DNA of 42,831 nt from an uncultured Bacteroidota bacterium (GTDB lineage: Bacteria; Bacteroidota; Bacteroidia; Flavobacteriales; BACL11), in the NCBI GenBank assembly GCA_902579065.1, contig CACHFI010000008.1:1-42831 (forward strand), in the 5' to 3' direction. The position numbers and the translations under genes were made by a program. Below, piece after piece: positions 1 to 8,848 of the stretch; the stretch's first letter is position 1, and every line of letters starts with the position of its first letter. The notes beneath the pieces were generated by a model. That model did not search any database. It was given only the letters and a program-made list of their open reading frames with translations, and was not told the DNA's origin.

Positions 1-661
1 TCCCATCTAAAATTCCTCTTGCGCTACCACAAATAAGTTGTAAACTCCCTTCCGGTAATATTTTTGAATTAATAATTTCTTCAAACATCACATTTGTAAG
101 ATATGATGTTATAGTTGCAGGTTTAATAATTGCTGGCATTCCTGCCATTAAATTAACAGCAATTTTTTCTAGCATGCCCCAAATAGGGAAATTGAATGCA
201 TTAATATGTATGGCGACTCCTTGTTTTGGAACCATAATACGGTGTCCTATAAATGAACCATTTTTTGAAAGTCCAGCTGCATTACCTTCAACATGAAAAG
301 GTAAGTCAGGAAATTGTCTACGAAGAGAGGCATTTGCAAAAAGATTTCCTATACCGCCTTCTATATCTATCCATGAATCTATCTTAGTAGCTCCTGTCAA
401 GTAACTAATTGGATAGAACATATCTTTTTTTGAATGTAAATGAAGAGCAAGTTTTTTAAGCATAATACCTCTTTCTTGAAATGTCATTTTTCTTAATTTG
501 TAACCACCTGTTTTCCTTGCATAGTTCATTACTTCATTAAAGTCTAATCCTTTTGATGAGGCAAATCCTATTTCATCACCGTTAACAGCATTGTATAGTG
601 GAGTAAAATCACCGTCTCCTTTAATCCAACTACCTAAAACATAATTCTCGTAATTTTTCAT
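1..661 (-). CDS. paaZ: PaaZ-like bifunctional aldehyde dehydrogenase/enoyl-CoA hydratase (phenylacetate ring-cleavage enzyme), N-terminal part only, truncated by window edge
   Basis: Minus-strand reading from ATG at 659-661 gives MKNYENYVLGSWIKGDGDFTPLYNAVNGDEIGFASSKGLDFNEVMNYARKTGGYKLRKMTFQERG...INAFNFPIWGMLEKIAVNLMAGMPAIIKPATITSYLT..., typical of the PaaZ aldehyde dehydrogenase domain. Open to position 1. First gene beyond the rest of a paa cluster. Confidence 0.88.
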   Translation of the reverse strand, partial: MKNYENYVLGSWIKGDGDFTPLYNAVNGDEIGFASSKGLDFNEVMNYARKTGGYKLRKMTFQERGIMLKKLALHLHSKKDMFYPISYLTGATKIDSWIDIEGGIGNLFANASLRRQFPDLPFHVEGNAAGLSKNGSFIGHRIMVPKQGVAIHINAFNFPIWGMLEKIAVNLMAGMPAIIKPATITSYLTNVMFEEIINSKILPEGSLQLICGSARGILDG

Positions 662-1251
662 TTTGTTTTTTTCCAAGTTTGAAAAGTTATTTTTTGCTTT
701 TCTTTTCTGTTTTTCTCTAATTCTACCAGAGGATCACATTCCTTCATTAATTCTCTACATTCTTTTGGAAGATTTTGATAAAGTTCAGTTCCCTTTTTTT
801 TCCATTTAATCATATCATCTGTAACTTCTCCTTTAATTTGAGCTGGGTTACCTACAACTATTTTTCTTTTAGGAATCTTCATTTCACCCTTTACAAAACA
901 TAATGCACCCACAATACATTCTTCACCAATAATTGCATCATCCATAATAACAGAATTCATGCCAATTAGTGAGTTCTTTCCAATATGACTTCCATGAATA
1001 ATAGCTCCATGACCAATGTGTACATTTTCTTCAAGTATAACATCTTTTCCAGGAAAGATATGAATAGTGCAGTTATCTTGAATATTACATCCATTTTTAA
1101 TTGTAATCTTACCCCAATCACCTCTAATTGATGCTCCAGGACCTACATATACATCTTTTCCAATAATAACATTTCCAATTATTGTAGCTTCTTTATGTAT
1201 GTAAGAAGAGGGGTCTATTACAGGAATATATCCATTAAATTCATAAATCAT
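658..1251 (-). CDS. paaY: PaaY-like gamma-carbonic anhydrase / hexapeptide-repeat transferase family protein
   Basis: 197 aa left-handed beta-helix hexapeptide pattern (IIGNVIIGKDVYVGPGASIRGDWGKI...IHIFPGKDVILEENVHIGHGAIIHG); located in the paa cluster. Confidence 0.85.
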   Translation of the reverse strand: MIYEFNGYIPVIDPSSYIHKEATIIGNVIIGKDVYVGPGASIRGDWGKITIKNGCNIQDNCTIHIFPGKDVILEENVHIGHGAIIHGSHIGKNSLIGMNSVIMDDAIIGEECIVGALCFVKGEMKIPKRKIVVGNPAQIKGEVTDDMIKWKKKGTELYQNLPKECRELMKECDPLVELEKNRKEKQKITFQTWKKTK

Positions 1252-1252
1252 T

Positions 1253-2455
1253 TTAGACCTTTTCTATTATTGTAGCATAACCTTGACCTACACCAATGCA
1301 CATTGTAACAAGTGCATACTTTTTATTTTGTTTATGTAGTTCAATAGCTGCAGTTTGTATTATTCTAGTTCCGCTAACACCAAGAGGGTGACCTAGCGCA
1401 ATTGCTCCTCCATTGGGATTGATTCTTGGATCATCATCATTAATTCCCCAAGATCTTATACAAGCTAGTGCTTGAGCAGAGAAGGCCTCATTTAATTCAA
1501 TTATGTCAATATCATTTAATTTTAATCCTGCTTTTTTCAAAGCAAGATTAGATGCTTCTACTGGACCAATTCCCATAATTCTTGGTTCAACTCCAATAAC
1601 TGCTGAACTTACAATTTTTGCAATGGGATTAAGATTATTTTCTGTAACTCCATTTTCAGAAGCTAATAACATAGCAGCAGCTCCATCATTTAAACCGGAT
1701 GCATTTCCAGCAGTTATAGTTCCCCCATCTTTCTTAAAAGCAGTTCTCAGTTTTGATAAAATTTCAATTGATGTATTTCCTTTAATAAACTCATCATGTT
1801 CAAATAAAATGGGATCTTTCTTTTTCTGTGGTATTGAAATTGGAATAATTTCTTCAGAAAATCTTCCAGATTTTTGAGCTTTATAAGCCTTTTGTTGAGA
1901 ATTGAATGCAAATTTATCTTGATCTTCTCTAGAAATATCATATAATTCAGCAAGGTTTTCAGCCGTTGTTCCCATCCCATCAACACCATAAATTTCCTTC
2001 ATTTTTGGATTAATAAATCTCCATCCAAATGATGAATCATGCATTTGTGCGTCTCTTCCGAAAGCTTTTGAAACTTTTGAAATTACCCAAGGCCCTCTAG
2101 TCATATTTTCAATACCTCCAGAAATAAATAAATCGCCGTCTCCAGCCTTTATCGCTCTATGTGCATTTATTATTGCTGACATTCCTGAAGCACATAATCT
2201 ATTAACTGTTTCACCAGGGACACTAAATGGGATCCCTGCTAGCAGTAATGCCATTCTAGCTATATTTCTATTGTCTTCTCCAGCTTGGTTAGCACATCCT
2301 AAAATAACATCATTAATCTTTGTAGGATCAATTTTATTTCTAGAAACTAATTCTCTTATTGGAATAGCTGCTAAGTCATCTGTTCTTATGTCTTTGAGTG
2401 TTCCACCAAAATTTCCAATCGGTGTTCTTATTGCATCTATTATATAGGTATTCAT
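1253..2455 (-). CDS. paaJ: 3-oxoadipyl-CoA / acetyl-CoA acetyltransferase family thiolase
   Basis: 400 aa, thiolase motifs NRLCASGMSAI, NEAFSAQALA, NPNGGAIALGHPLGVSGTRI; paa cluster context. Confidence 0.9.
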   Translation of the reverse strand: MNTYIIDAIRTPIGNFGGTLKDIRTDDLAAIPIRELVSRNKIDPTKINDVILGCANQAGEDNRNIARMALLLAGIPFSVPGETVNRLCASGMSAIINAHRAIKAGDGDLFISGGIENMTRGPWVISKVSKAFGRDAQMHDSSFGWRFINPKMKEIYGVDGMGTTAENLAELYDISREDQDKFAFNSQQKAYKAQKSGRFSEEIIPISIPQKKKDPILFEHDEFIKGNTSIEILSKLRTAFKKDGGTITAGNASGLNDGAAAMLLASENGVTENNLNPIAKIVSSAVIGVEPRIMGIGPVEASNLALKKAGLKLNDIDIIELNEAFSAQALACIRSWGINDDDPRINPNGGAIALGHPLGVSGTRIIQTAAIELHKQNKKYALVTMCIGVGQGYATIIEKV

Positions 2456-2462
2456 TTAATTT

Positions 2463-2876
2463 TTATTTCCAAATTTTATCAGAGAAAAAAACAGTTCCTT
2501 TAAAGAAAGCAATTTCATCTGAATTTTGATTTGTTATCCTAATATTATAAAGTCCAGTTTTTGGATTTATATTTAATTCCTCTGTTTCAGCTGTTAAAGT
2601 ATCGTCAATATTAACTTTTTTAGTATGTGAAATTGAAGTTTCAATTGAAAGAGCCATTTTGCCATGAGAGTTGGATGCAAATGCAAGTGCGCTATCTGCA
2701 AGAGAATAGCATATTCCACCGTGAGCTATATCAAAACCATTTGTCATTTCTTTTACAACCTTCATTTCTAATTTACAATATCCCTTTTCAAGTTTTAAAA
2801 TATTTATGCCTAACCATTTACTAAAGGCATCATTACTTATCATTTTACTAACAATTTCTTTTGGAGAAAGCATCAA
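2463..2876 (-). CDS. paaI: Hydroxyphenylacetyl-CoA thioesterase PaaI (hotdog fold)
   Basis: 137 aa hotdog thioesterase pattern (GFDIAHGGICYSLADSALAFASNSHG); paa cluster context. Confidence 0.88.
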   Translation of the reverse strand: MMLSPKEIVSKMISNDAFSKWLGINILKLEKGYCKLEMKVVKEMTNGFDIAHGGICYSLADSALAFASNSHGKMALSIETSISHTKKVNIDDTLTAETEELNINPKTGLYNIRITNQNSDEIAFFKGTVFFSDKIWK

Positions 2877-4024
2877 TAGAATTTTTTGTCTTTTTCTATC
2901 ATCATCTGAAATATAGGAGAAGGTCTATACCGATCTTCATTATATCTATTTTTTAGTGATATTAAAGTTTCGTTAATTGTCTGAATACCAATTTCATCTG
3001 CCCAATAGAGTAGTCCTTTTGGATAGTTTACACCCTTTGTCATTGCTAAGTCAATATCTTCTTTTGATGCTATATTCAAATACAATGCATCTGCAGCTTC
3101 ATTAATAAGCATAGATAAAATTCTTAAAACAATTTCTTTTCCTAATTCTCTGTTTTTATTGATTTCATCAGATTTATTTTTATTATAATCATAGAAACCT
3201 TTACCACTTTTTTTACCATAATATCCTGCTTCCATCAATTTTTTTTGTGTAAATGAAGGTTTGTATCTTGGGTCAAAATAAAATTCTTTAAATACAGTTT
3301 CTGTTACAGTATAATTGATGTCATTACCAATAAAATCCATTAATTCAAATGGCCCCATTCGAAATCCACCAATTTCCTTCATAGACCAATCTATAGTAGG
3401 GATACTTGCAATACCTTCTTCATATATTCTAATTGCTTCCCCATAAAATGGCCTAGCAACTCTATTTACTATAAAGCCTGGTGTATCTTTTGCTATTACA
3501 ACTTCTTTCCCCAAACTTTTTAAAAAATCTATTGACTTTTCAATGGTATTATTTGATGTTTGTATTGCAGGTATTACTTCTACCAGAGGCATTAAATTTG
3601 CTGGATTAAAAAAATGTAAACCAATAAATCTATTATTTATTTCAATTGAACTTGCAAGAGCAGTTATTGATAACGAGGATGTATTTGTAGCTATAATACA
3701 TTCTTTATTTACAATTTTTTCTAATTTAGAAAAAACCTCTTTTTTAATATCTAAATCCTCAATAATAGCTTCAATTATTAGCTCAGAATTAGAAAGATCT
3801 TTAATTTGTGAAGTGAATTTTATATTATTCTTTATTCTTAAAACATCATCTTTTGAGTATTTGTTTTTACTTTCTAATTTGTTTACTAGTTGTAATAAAT
3901 TTTCTTCAGCTTTTTTTAATGTTTTTTTTGAATTGTCATAAATTATAGTAGGACTATCTTTTAAGCACATAAAATGTGCTATACTTATTCCCATTGTGCC
4001 TGATCCTATTATACCTATTTTCAT
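2873..4024 (-). CDS. paaH: 3-hydroxyacyl-CoA dehydrogenase (PaaH-type)
   Basis: 383 aa, N-terminal Rossmann IGIIGSGTMGISIAHF, HFFNPANLMPLVEVI, GFIVNRVARPFYGEA; paa cluster context. Confidence 0.88.
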   Translation of the reverse strand: MKIGIIGSGTMGISIAHFMCLKDSPTIIYDNSKKTLKKAEENLLQLVNKLESKNKYSKDDVLRIKNNIKFTSQIKDLSNSELIIEAIIEDLDIKKEVFSKLEKIVNKECIIATNTSSLSITALASSIEINNRFIGLHFFNPANLMPLVEVIPAIQTSNNTIEKSIDFLKSLGKEVVIAKDTPGFIVNRVARPFYGEAIRIYEEGIASIPTIDWSMKEIGGFRMGPFELMDFIGNDINYTVTETVFKEFYFDPRYKPSFTQKKLMEAGYYGKKSGKGFYDYNKNKSDEINKNRELGKEIVLRILSMLINEAADALYLNIASKEDIDLAMTKGVNYPKGLLYWADEIGIQTINETLISLKNRYNEDRYRPSPIFQMMIEKDKKFY

Positions 4025-4795
4025 CTAATTTCCTTTAAAATTTGGTTTTCTCTTTTCTAAAAAAGCATTAACACCTTCGTTAAAGTCATTTGTATTACCA
4101 GCAATTATTTGAGCATTTAATTCTTCATTTAATTGGTTTTCTAAGTCATTGGTTAAAGAAAGATTTAATAATTTTTTTGTTAATCCAAGACCTTTTGTAG
4201 GCATTTGACTTAGTTTTTCAGCAAGTTTTAAAACTTCATTTTCAAAATCGTTGTCATCATAAACCTTATATATCATGCCAATATTAAAAGCATCATCAGC
4301 AGAAATCGGATCAGCTGTCATCATTAATCCAGCAGCTTTTTGTAATCCAATAAGTCTAGGAAGGAAAAAGGTAGCAGCACTATCTGGAATTAATCCAATT
4401 TTACTAAAAGCTTGAACAAAAACAGCACTTTTTTTAGCAACTACAATATCACAGCATAAAGCTATAGAGGCACCAGCTCCAGCTGCTACTCCATTTACCG
4501 CAGCAATTATGGGTTTTTCAATACTTCTGATTTTTCTAATTATAGGATTATAATGATCTTTTACTATTTTTTCTAGTCCTGGACTATTTTCGTCAATTGC
4601 TTCTGATAAATCTTGACCTGCACAGAAAGCCTTTCCAGTTGCCGTAATTAGGATGCATCTAATATTTTCATCATTCTCGCATTCATCAAGCTTTAACTGA
4701 AGATCTAATGCCATCTCTTTAACAAAAGAATGATACTTATCAGGTCTATCTAATGTTAGAATTGCAATTTGATTATTTATTTCTTTTTTAATCAT
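4025..4795 (-). CDS. paaG: Enoyl-CoA hydratase/isomerase family, PaaG-type (ring 1,2-epoxyphenylacetyl-CoA isomerase)
   Basis: 256 aa crotonase fold; GKAFCAGQDLSE and FVQAFSKIGLIPDSAATFFLPRLIGLQKA resemble PaaG rather than PaaF. Confidence 0.82.
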   Translation of the reverse strand: MIKKEINNQIAILTLDRPDKYHSFVKEMALDLQLKLDECENDENIRCILITATGKAFCAGQDLSEAIDENSPGLEKIVKDHYNPIIRKIRSIEKPIIAAVNGVAAGAGASIALCCDIVVAKKSAVFVQAFSKIGLIPDSAATFFLPRLIGLQKAAGLMMTADPISADDAFNIGMIYKVYDDNDFENEVLKLAEKLSQMPTKGLGLTKKLLNLSLTNDLENQLNEELNAQIIAGNTNDFNEGVNAFLEKRKPNFKGN

Positions 4796-4845
4796 TTATT
4801 AGATATAATCCATTGTAAAAATAATAAATGAGCAGTAAACAAGTC

Positions 4846-5298
4846 TTATATACATTTGAAATGTTCAAAAGGTTCTAAGCATTCGGTACATTTATGCATT
4901 GATTTACAAGCAGTTGCGCCAAACTCACTTATTAATTCAATTTTTTTTGAGTTACACTGAGGACATTCAATTATTTTTTCTGGTGGAGCTATACCGTATT
5001 TTTTTAGTTTTTGCTTGGTTTCTTTGGTCATCCAATCAGTTGTCCACGCAGGCTTGTAAACGATATCTATTTTAAAATTATCAATATCATTTTTTTTAAG
5101 TTGTGTCTTAATGTCATCTTGAAAAGTCTTTACTGCAGGGCATCCAGAATATGTTGGGGTAACAGAAATAATATATTCATTTTCAATGTATTCTACATTT
5201 CTAATTACACCAAGCTCTACTACAGAAATAACAGGTATTTCAGGATCAGGAACTGATCCTAAAATATTCCATATTTTTTCTATTTTACCACTTCGCAT
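4846..5298 (-). CDS. paaD: PaaD (1,2-phenylacetyl-CoA epoxidase subunit; MIP18/DUF59 family with C-terminal zinc ribbon)
   Basis: DUF59 motif VPDPEIPVISVVELGVIRNV, CPQCNSKK...CTECLEPFEHFKC. Start trimmed from the ORF-track start (5331) to MRSGKIEKIWN at 5298, which leaves a short overlap with paaC. Confidence 0.87.
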   Translation of the reverse strand: MRSGKIEKIWNILGSVPDPEIPVISVVELGVIRNVEYIENEYIISVTPTYSGCPAVKTFQDDIKTQLKKNDIDNFKIDIVYKPAWTTDWMTKETKQKLKKYGIAPPEKIIECPQCNSKKIELISEFGATACKSMHKCTECLEPFEHFKCI

Positions 5299-6031
5299 CA
5301 GGATAAGCTCTTGGGATATATTGCATTTCACTTAGAATTTTTCCTAAAAGTTCTGTATGTATGCCATTTTTGCTTCCTGTCATCATAAAACCGTCTTCAG
5401 GTCTGTTTAATTTTGCTTTTTTTAGTGTATCATTAACAATAATATCCCATTCTTTTTTTAATTGATTGTTGTTTACACCTATTTTTAAATCTAGCATCTT
5501 AAGATCAAGCTGATCCATTTCAAAAAACTCACCAGTATATTTCCAAATCTTATTAAATGAATTTTGAATTTTTTCTTTACTTGTAGCAGTTCCATCTCCC
5601 AGTCTAAGAACCCAATTGCTTGAATGTCTTAAATGATAATTAATTTCTTTAATTGACTTTAAAGCAATTGCACTTAATATTTCATCTTTGCTTTCACTAA
5701 GTTTTTTAAAAAATAATAGTGTGAAACTATCAAAAAGAAACTGTCTGGCGATAGTATCTCCAAAATGTCCATTTTCTTGTTCACAGATTTGAAAATTAAA
5801 AAATTCTCGTTCTCCTCTTTTAAAGGCTAGATCATCAGCAGTTTTTGTGCCATTAATTTTACCACAATATTCCAAAAGAGAGTTCGCTTGACCAAGTAAG
5901 TCTAATGATATGTTTGAAAGAGCAATATCTTCTTCAAGAGATGGTCCTTTTGAACACCACTCAGAAAGTCTATGGGATAAAATCAAAGAACTATCAGCAA
6001 TTCTTAGTATGTATTTCTCTAAGTCTTGCAT
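5285..6031 (-). CDS. paaC: PaaC (1,2-phenylacetyl-CoA epoxidase structural subunit)
   Basis: 248 aa; SSLILSHRLSEWCSKGPSLEEDIALSNISLDLLGQANSLL and EINYHLRHSSNWVLRLGDGT are PaaC-like; cluster order. Confidence 0.92.
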   Translation of the reverse strand: MQDLEKYILRIADSSLILSHRLSEWCSKGPSLEEDIALSNISLDLLGQANSLLEYCGKINGTKTADDLAFKRGEREFFNFQICEQENGHFGDTIARQFLFDSFTLLFFKKLSESKDEILSAIALKSIKEINYHLRHSSNWVLRLGDGTATSKEKIQNSFNKIWKYTGEFFEMDQLDLKMLDLKIGVNNNQLKKEWDIIVNDTLKKAKLNRPEDGFMMTGSKNGIHTELLGKILSEMQYIPRAYPDAKW

Positions 6032-6316
6032 TTAAATATGTTTTGCACCATCAGGGAGATCATAGAATGTAGGGTGTCTATATACCTTATCATTTGCTGG
6101 ATCAAAAAATGATTCTTCATCTTCAGGTACAGAAGAAACAATATGTTCAGATTTAACTACCCAAATACACGACCCCTCATTTCTTCTTGTATAAAGGTCA
6201 CGAGCATTTTGAAGAGCCATTTCTTTATCTTCTGCATGAACGTTTCCAACGTGCTTATGTGGTAAACCATTTTTACTTTGTATAAAAACCTCCCAAATTG
6301 TAGCTGCTTTATTCAT
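6032..6316 (-). CDS. paaB: PaaB (1,2-phenylacetyl-CoA epoxidase subunit B)
   Basis: [41 protein letters not shown] is PaaB-like. Start trimmed to [11 protein letters not shown] at 6316. Confidence 0.93.
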   Translation of the reverse strand: MNKAATIWEVFIQSKNGLPHKHVGNVHAEDKEMALQNARDLYTRRNEGSCIWVVKSEHIVSSVPEDEESFFDPANDKVYRHPTFYDLPDGAKHI

Positions 6317-7229
6317 TGTGAGTTTGTTTTTTAGCATATGCCTTTGCTGCTTCACGTACCCATTCTCCTTCAGTATGTGCCTTTTTATGGTGTTCTAATC
6401 TTTGCTCATTACATGGTCCATTTCCATTAACAACGTTCCAGAATTCCTCCCAATCAATTTCTCCAAAGTCATATGATCCTCTTTCTTCATTCCATTTTAA
6501 ATCTGGATCGGGTATTTTTAAACCAATTAGCTCAGCTTGGGCTACTGTCTTATCTATGAAATTTTGCCTAAGTTCATCATTTGTTTTTCTTTTTATTTTC
6601 CATTTCATAGCATTACCAGTTCTTGGGGAATCTGAGTCCTGAGGACCAAACATCATAATAGAAGGCCACCAGAATCTATTTAGAGCATCTTGAGCCATTT
6701 CTTTTTGTTCTTTAGTTCCATTAGCCATATGAGCCATAATTTCATATCCTTGTCTTTGATGAAAACTTTCTTCTTTACAAATTTTAATCATACCTCTAGA
6801 ATAGGGACCATATGATGTTTTTTGTAGTGAAACTTGATTAACAATAGCTGCTCCATCCACTAACCAACCTATTGCACCCATGTCAGCCCAGCTTAGTGTA
6901 GGATAATTAAAGATACTAGAGTATTTTGCTTTTCCTTCATGAAGTTGTTTGTTAAGCTCATCTCTTGTGACGCCTAATGTTTCACATGCACTGTACAAAT
7001 AAAGACCATGACCAGCCTCATCTTGAACCTTCGCTAAAAGTATCATTTTTGCCCTTAGTGATGGAGCTCTAGTAATCCAATTACCCTCAGGTTGCATACC
7101 AATAATTTCTGAGTGTGCATGTTGAGATATTTGTCTAATTAAATGGCTTCTGTAGCCATCAGGCATCCAATCTTTTGGTTCGATTTTCTTTTCTGCATTA
7201 ATTTTATCTTGGAAAATTTCTTCTTGCAT
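6309..7229 (-). CDS. paaA: PaaA (1,2-phenylacetyl-CoA epoxidase catalytic subunit)
   Basis: [59 protein letters not shown] is diagnostic of PaaA. Start placed at [15 protein letters not shown] (7229) rather than ORF-track 7280, because a promoter-like element occupies 7251-7280. Confidence 0.93.
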   Translation of the reverse strand: MQEEIFQDKINAEKKIEPKDWMPDGYRSHLIRQISQHAHSEIIGMQPEGNWITRAPSLRAKMILLAKVQDEAGHGLYLYSACETLGVTRDELNKQLHEGKAKYSSIFNYPTLSWADMGAIGWLVDGAAIVNQVSLQKTSYGPYSRGMIKICKEESFHQRQGYEIMAHMANGTKEQKEMAQDALNRFWWPSIMMFGPQDSDSPRTGNAMKWKIKRKTNDELRQNFIDKTVAQAELIGLKIPDPDLKWNEERGSYDFGEIDWEEFWNVVNGNGPCNEQRLEHHKKAHTEGEWVREAAKAYAKKQTHNE

Positions 7230-7250
7230 ATTAAGATAATTGTGTTTTTG

Positions 7251-7280
7251 CAAATTTATTGAAAATATGTCATTTTTCAA
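7251..7280 (-). promoter_or_regulatory. Predicted Bacteroidota housekeeping promoter for the paaABCD... operon (TTG-N19-TAAATTTG)
   Basis: On the minus strand: TTG (complement of caa 7278-7280), exactly 19 nt, then TAAATTTG (complement of caaattta 7251-7258), matching the Bacteroidota TTG-N19-TAnnTTTG consensus; 21 nt upstream of the proposed paaA ATG. Confidence 0.6.
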
Positions 7281-7339
7281 TTTAATATTTTTTAGCTCAG
7301 AAAAAAGTTTTCAATATCCTATTTTTGCAAAAAAAAAAT

Positions 7340-8401
7340 ATGAATAAGTTTTTTTTAGTTCCTGTTAAATCAATTAAAAATCTAACTACAGACTCAGTAA
7401 ATATTGAATTTGATTTATCATCTTTAGATTCTAATTTATTTAGTTTTAAATCAGGTCAGTATATAACAATAGAACATCAAATAAATAATGATAGTGTTAG
7501 ACGTTCTTATTCGATTTCTTCTTCACCTGAAACAGGAATTGAAATTGGAGTTAAGTTAGTTCCTAATGGTTTAATGTCAACTTTTTTAACAACTCAATTA
7601 AAAGAGGGTGATAAGTTAAGCATTATGCCTCCAACTGGTAATTTTTTATTAGATACTGATGAATCAAATAATAATCATTATGTTGGAATAGCTGCTGGAA
7701 GTGGTATTACTCCAATTATGTCAATGATTAAAAATGTTTTAATAAACGAACCATTAAGTACATTTACTTTGATTTACGGAAATAAAACTAAATCATCTAT
7801 TATGTATTCAGATGAAATAAATTTATTTAAGGAGAATTATAATGATCGCTTTTCATTATATAATATTTATTCTCAAGAAAAAATTAACGATTCTTTGTTT
7901 GGAAGAATATCTGGTGAGTTACTCAAGAATTTATTTGATCAAGATTCAAAAATTTCAAATGCTAATTCATTTTTTATTTGTGGCCCTGGAAATATGATAG
8001 AAAATGTAAGAGATTTTTTAGATCTTCTTGAAATAGAAGATAACAAAATTAAATATGAGTTATTTTCTGCACCAACTTTACAAAAAGATGAGCCAAAAGA
8101 AGGTTCAGAATCATTTCTTATTTCAAATGTTACTGTTTGTGTTGATGGTGATGATTTTGAATTTAAATTACCACAAAATGGACAATCAATTTTAGATGCT
8201 GCAATGGAAGCAGGAGCAGACGTTCCTTTTTCATGTAAAGGAGGTGTATGTTCAGTTTGTAAAGCAAAAATTATTGAAGGTACTGCTAAAATGGATATGA
8301 ATTATTCTCTATCTGAAGATGATGTAGAAGAAGGTTTTGTTTTAACCTGTCAAGCTCACCCAACATCTGAAAATATCTATATTGATTATGATGAAATGTA
8401 A
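7340..8401 (+). CDS. paaE: PaaE-type FAD/NAD(P) reductase with C-terminal 2Fe-2S ferredoxin domain (phenylacetyl-CoA epoxidase reductase)
   Basis: RRSYSISSSPETG (FAD), AAGSGITPIMSMIKNVL (NAD-binding), CKGGVCSVCKAKIIEG...CQAHP (2Fe-2S). Start trimmed to ATG at 7340 (MNKFFLVPVKS). Confidence 0.9.
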   Translation: MNKFFLVPVKSIKNLTTDSVNIEFDLSSLDSNLFSFKSGQYITIEHQINNDSVRRSYSISSSPETGIEIGVKLVPNGLMSTFLTTQLKEGDKLSIMPPTGNFLLDTDESNNNHYVGIAAGSGITPIMSMIKNVLINEPLSTFTLIYGNKTKSSIMYSDEINLFKENYNDRFSLYNIYSQEKINDSLFGRISGELLKNLFDQDSKISNANSFFICGPGNMIENVRDFLDLLEIEDNKIKYELFSAPTLQKDEPKEGSESFLISNVTVCVDGDDFEFKLPQNGQSILDAAMEAGADVPFSCKGGVCSVCKAKIIEGTAKMDMNYSLSEDDVEEGFVLTCQAHPTSENIYIDYDEM

Positions 8402-8405
8402 TATT

Positions 8406-8762
8406 TTAAATATTATATAAATTATATAATAAAAGTAACCATCCAGAAATAAAAAGAAGTCCACCAACTGGTGTAATAACACCTACAAAACTTATCTTAA
8501 ATATAGAAATTAAATATAAAGATCCAGAAAATAATATTATTCCAAATATTAATAAGTAAGCAACCAAATTTAAATCAAGAGAATATGATTTAGCAATTAA
8601 ACCGATCATGATTAAAGCTAATGAATGAAAAATTTGATATTGTACAGCCGTTTTAAAGACTTCTATTTTATCGGAAATAATATTTTCTAATGCATGAGCT
8701 CCAAATGCTCCTATAACTATTGATAAAATAGAAAAGATTACACCTATTTTTAATATCCACAT
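8406..8762 (-). CDS. DUF423 family small membrane protein
   Basis: 118 aa, 4 hydrophobic segments; ILSIVIGAFGAHALE... and VQYQIFHSLALIMIGL match the DUF423 (YgdD-like) pattern. Confidence 0.85.
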   Translation of the reverse strand: MWILKIGVIFSILSIVIGAFGAHALENIISDKIEVFKTAVQYQIFHSLALIMIGLIAKSYSLDLNLVAYLLIFGIILFSGSLYLISIFKISFVGVITPVGGLLFISGWLLLLYNLYNI

Positions 8763-8848
8763 ATTTTTAAAATTAATTAAATAATATATAAAGCTAGTAA
8801 AAGAGAAATTAGTTATACATTGTTTTTGAATATTTTTATTTTCGTATT

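Noticed and set aside
1503-1877. 124-aa plus-strand ORF
   Set aside because: Entirely antisense to the thiolase CDS, which has complete family motifs; consistent with a chance antisense ORF.
3543-3941. 132-aa plus-strand ORF
   Set aside because: Antisense to paaH; hydrophobic/Ser/Phe-rich composition typical of antisense translation of AT-rich genes.
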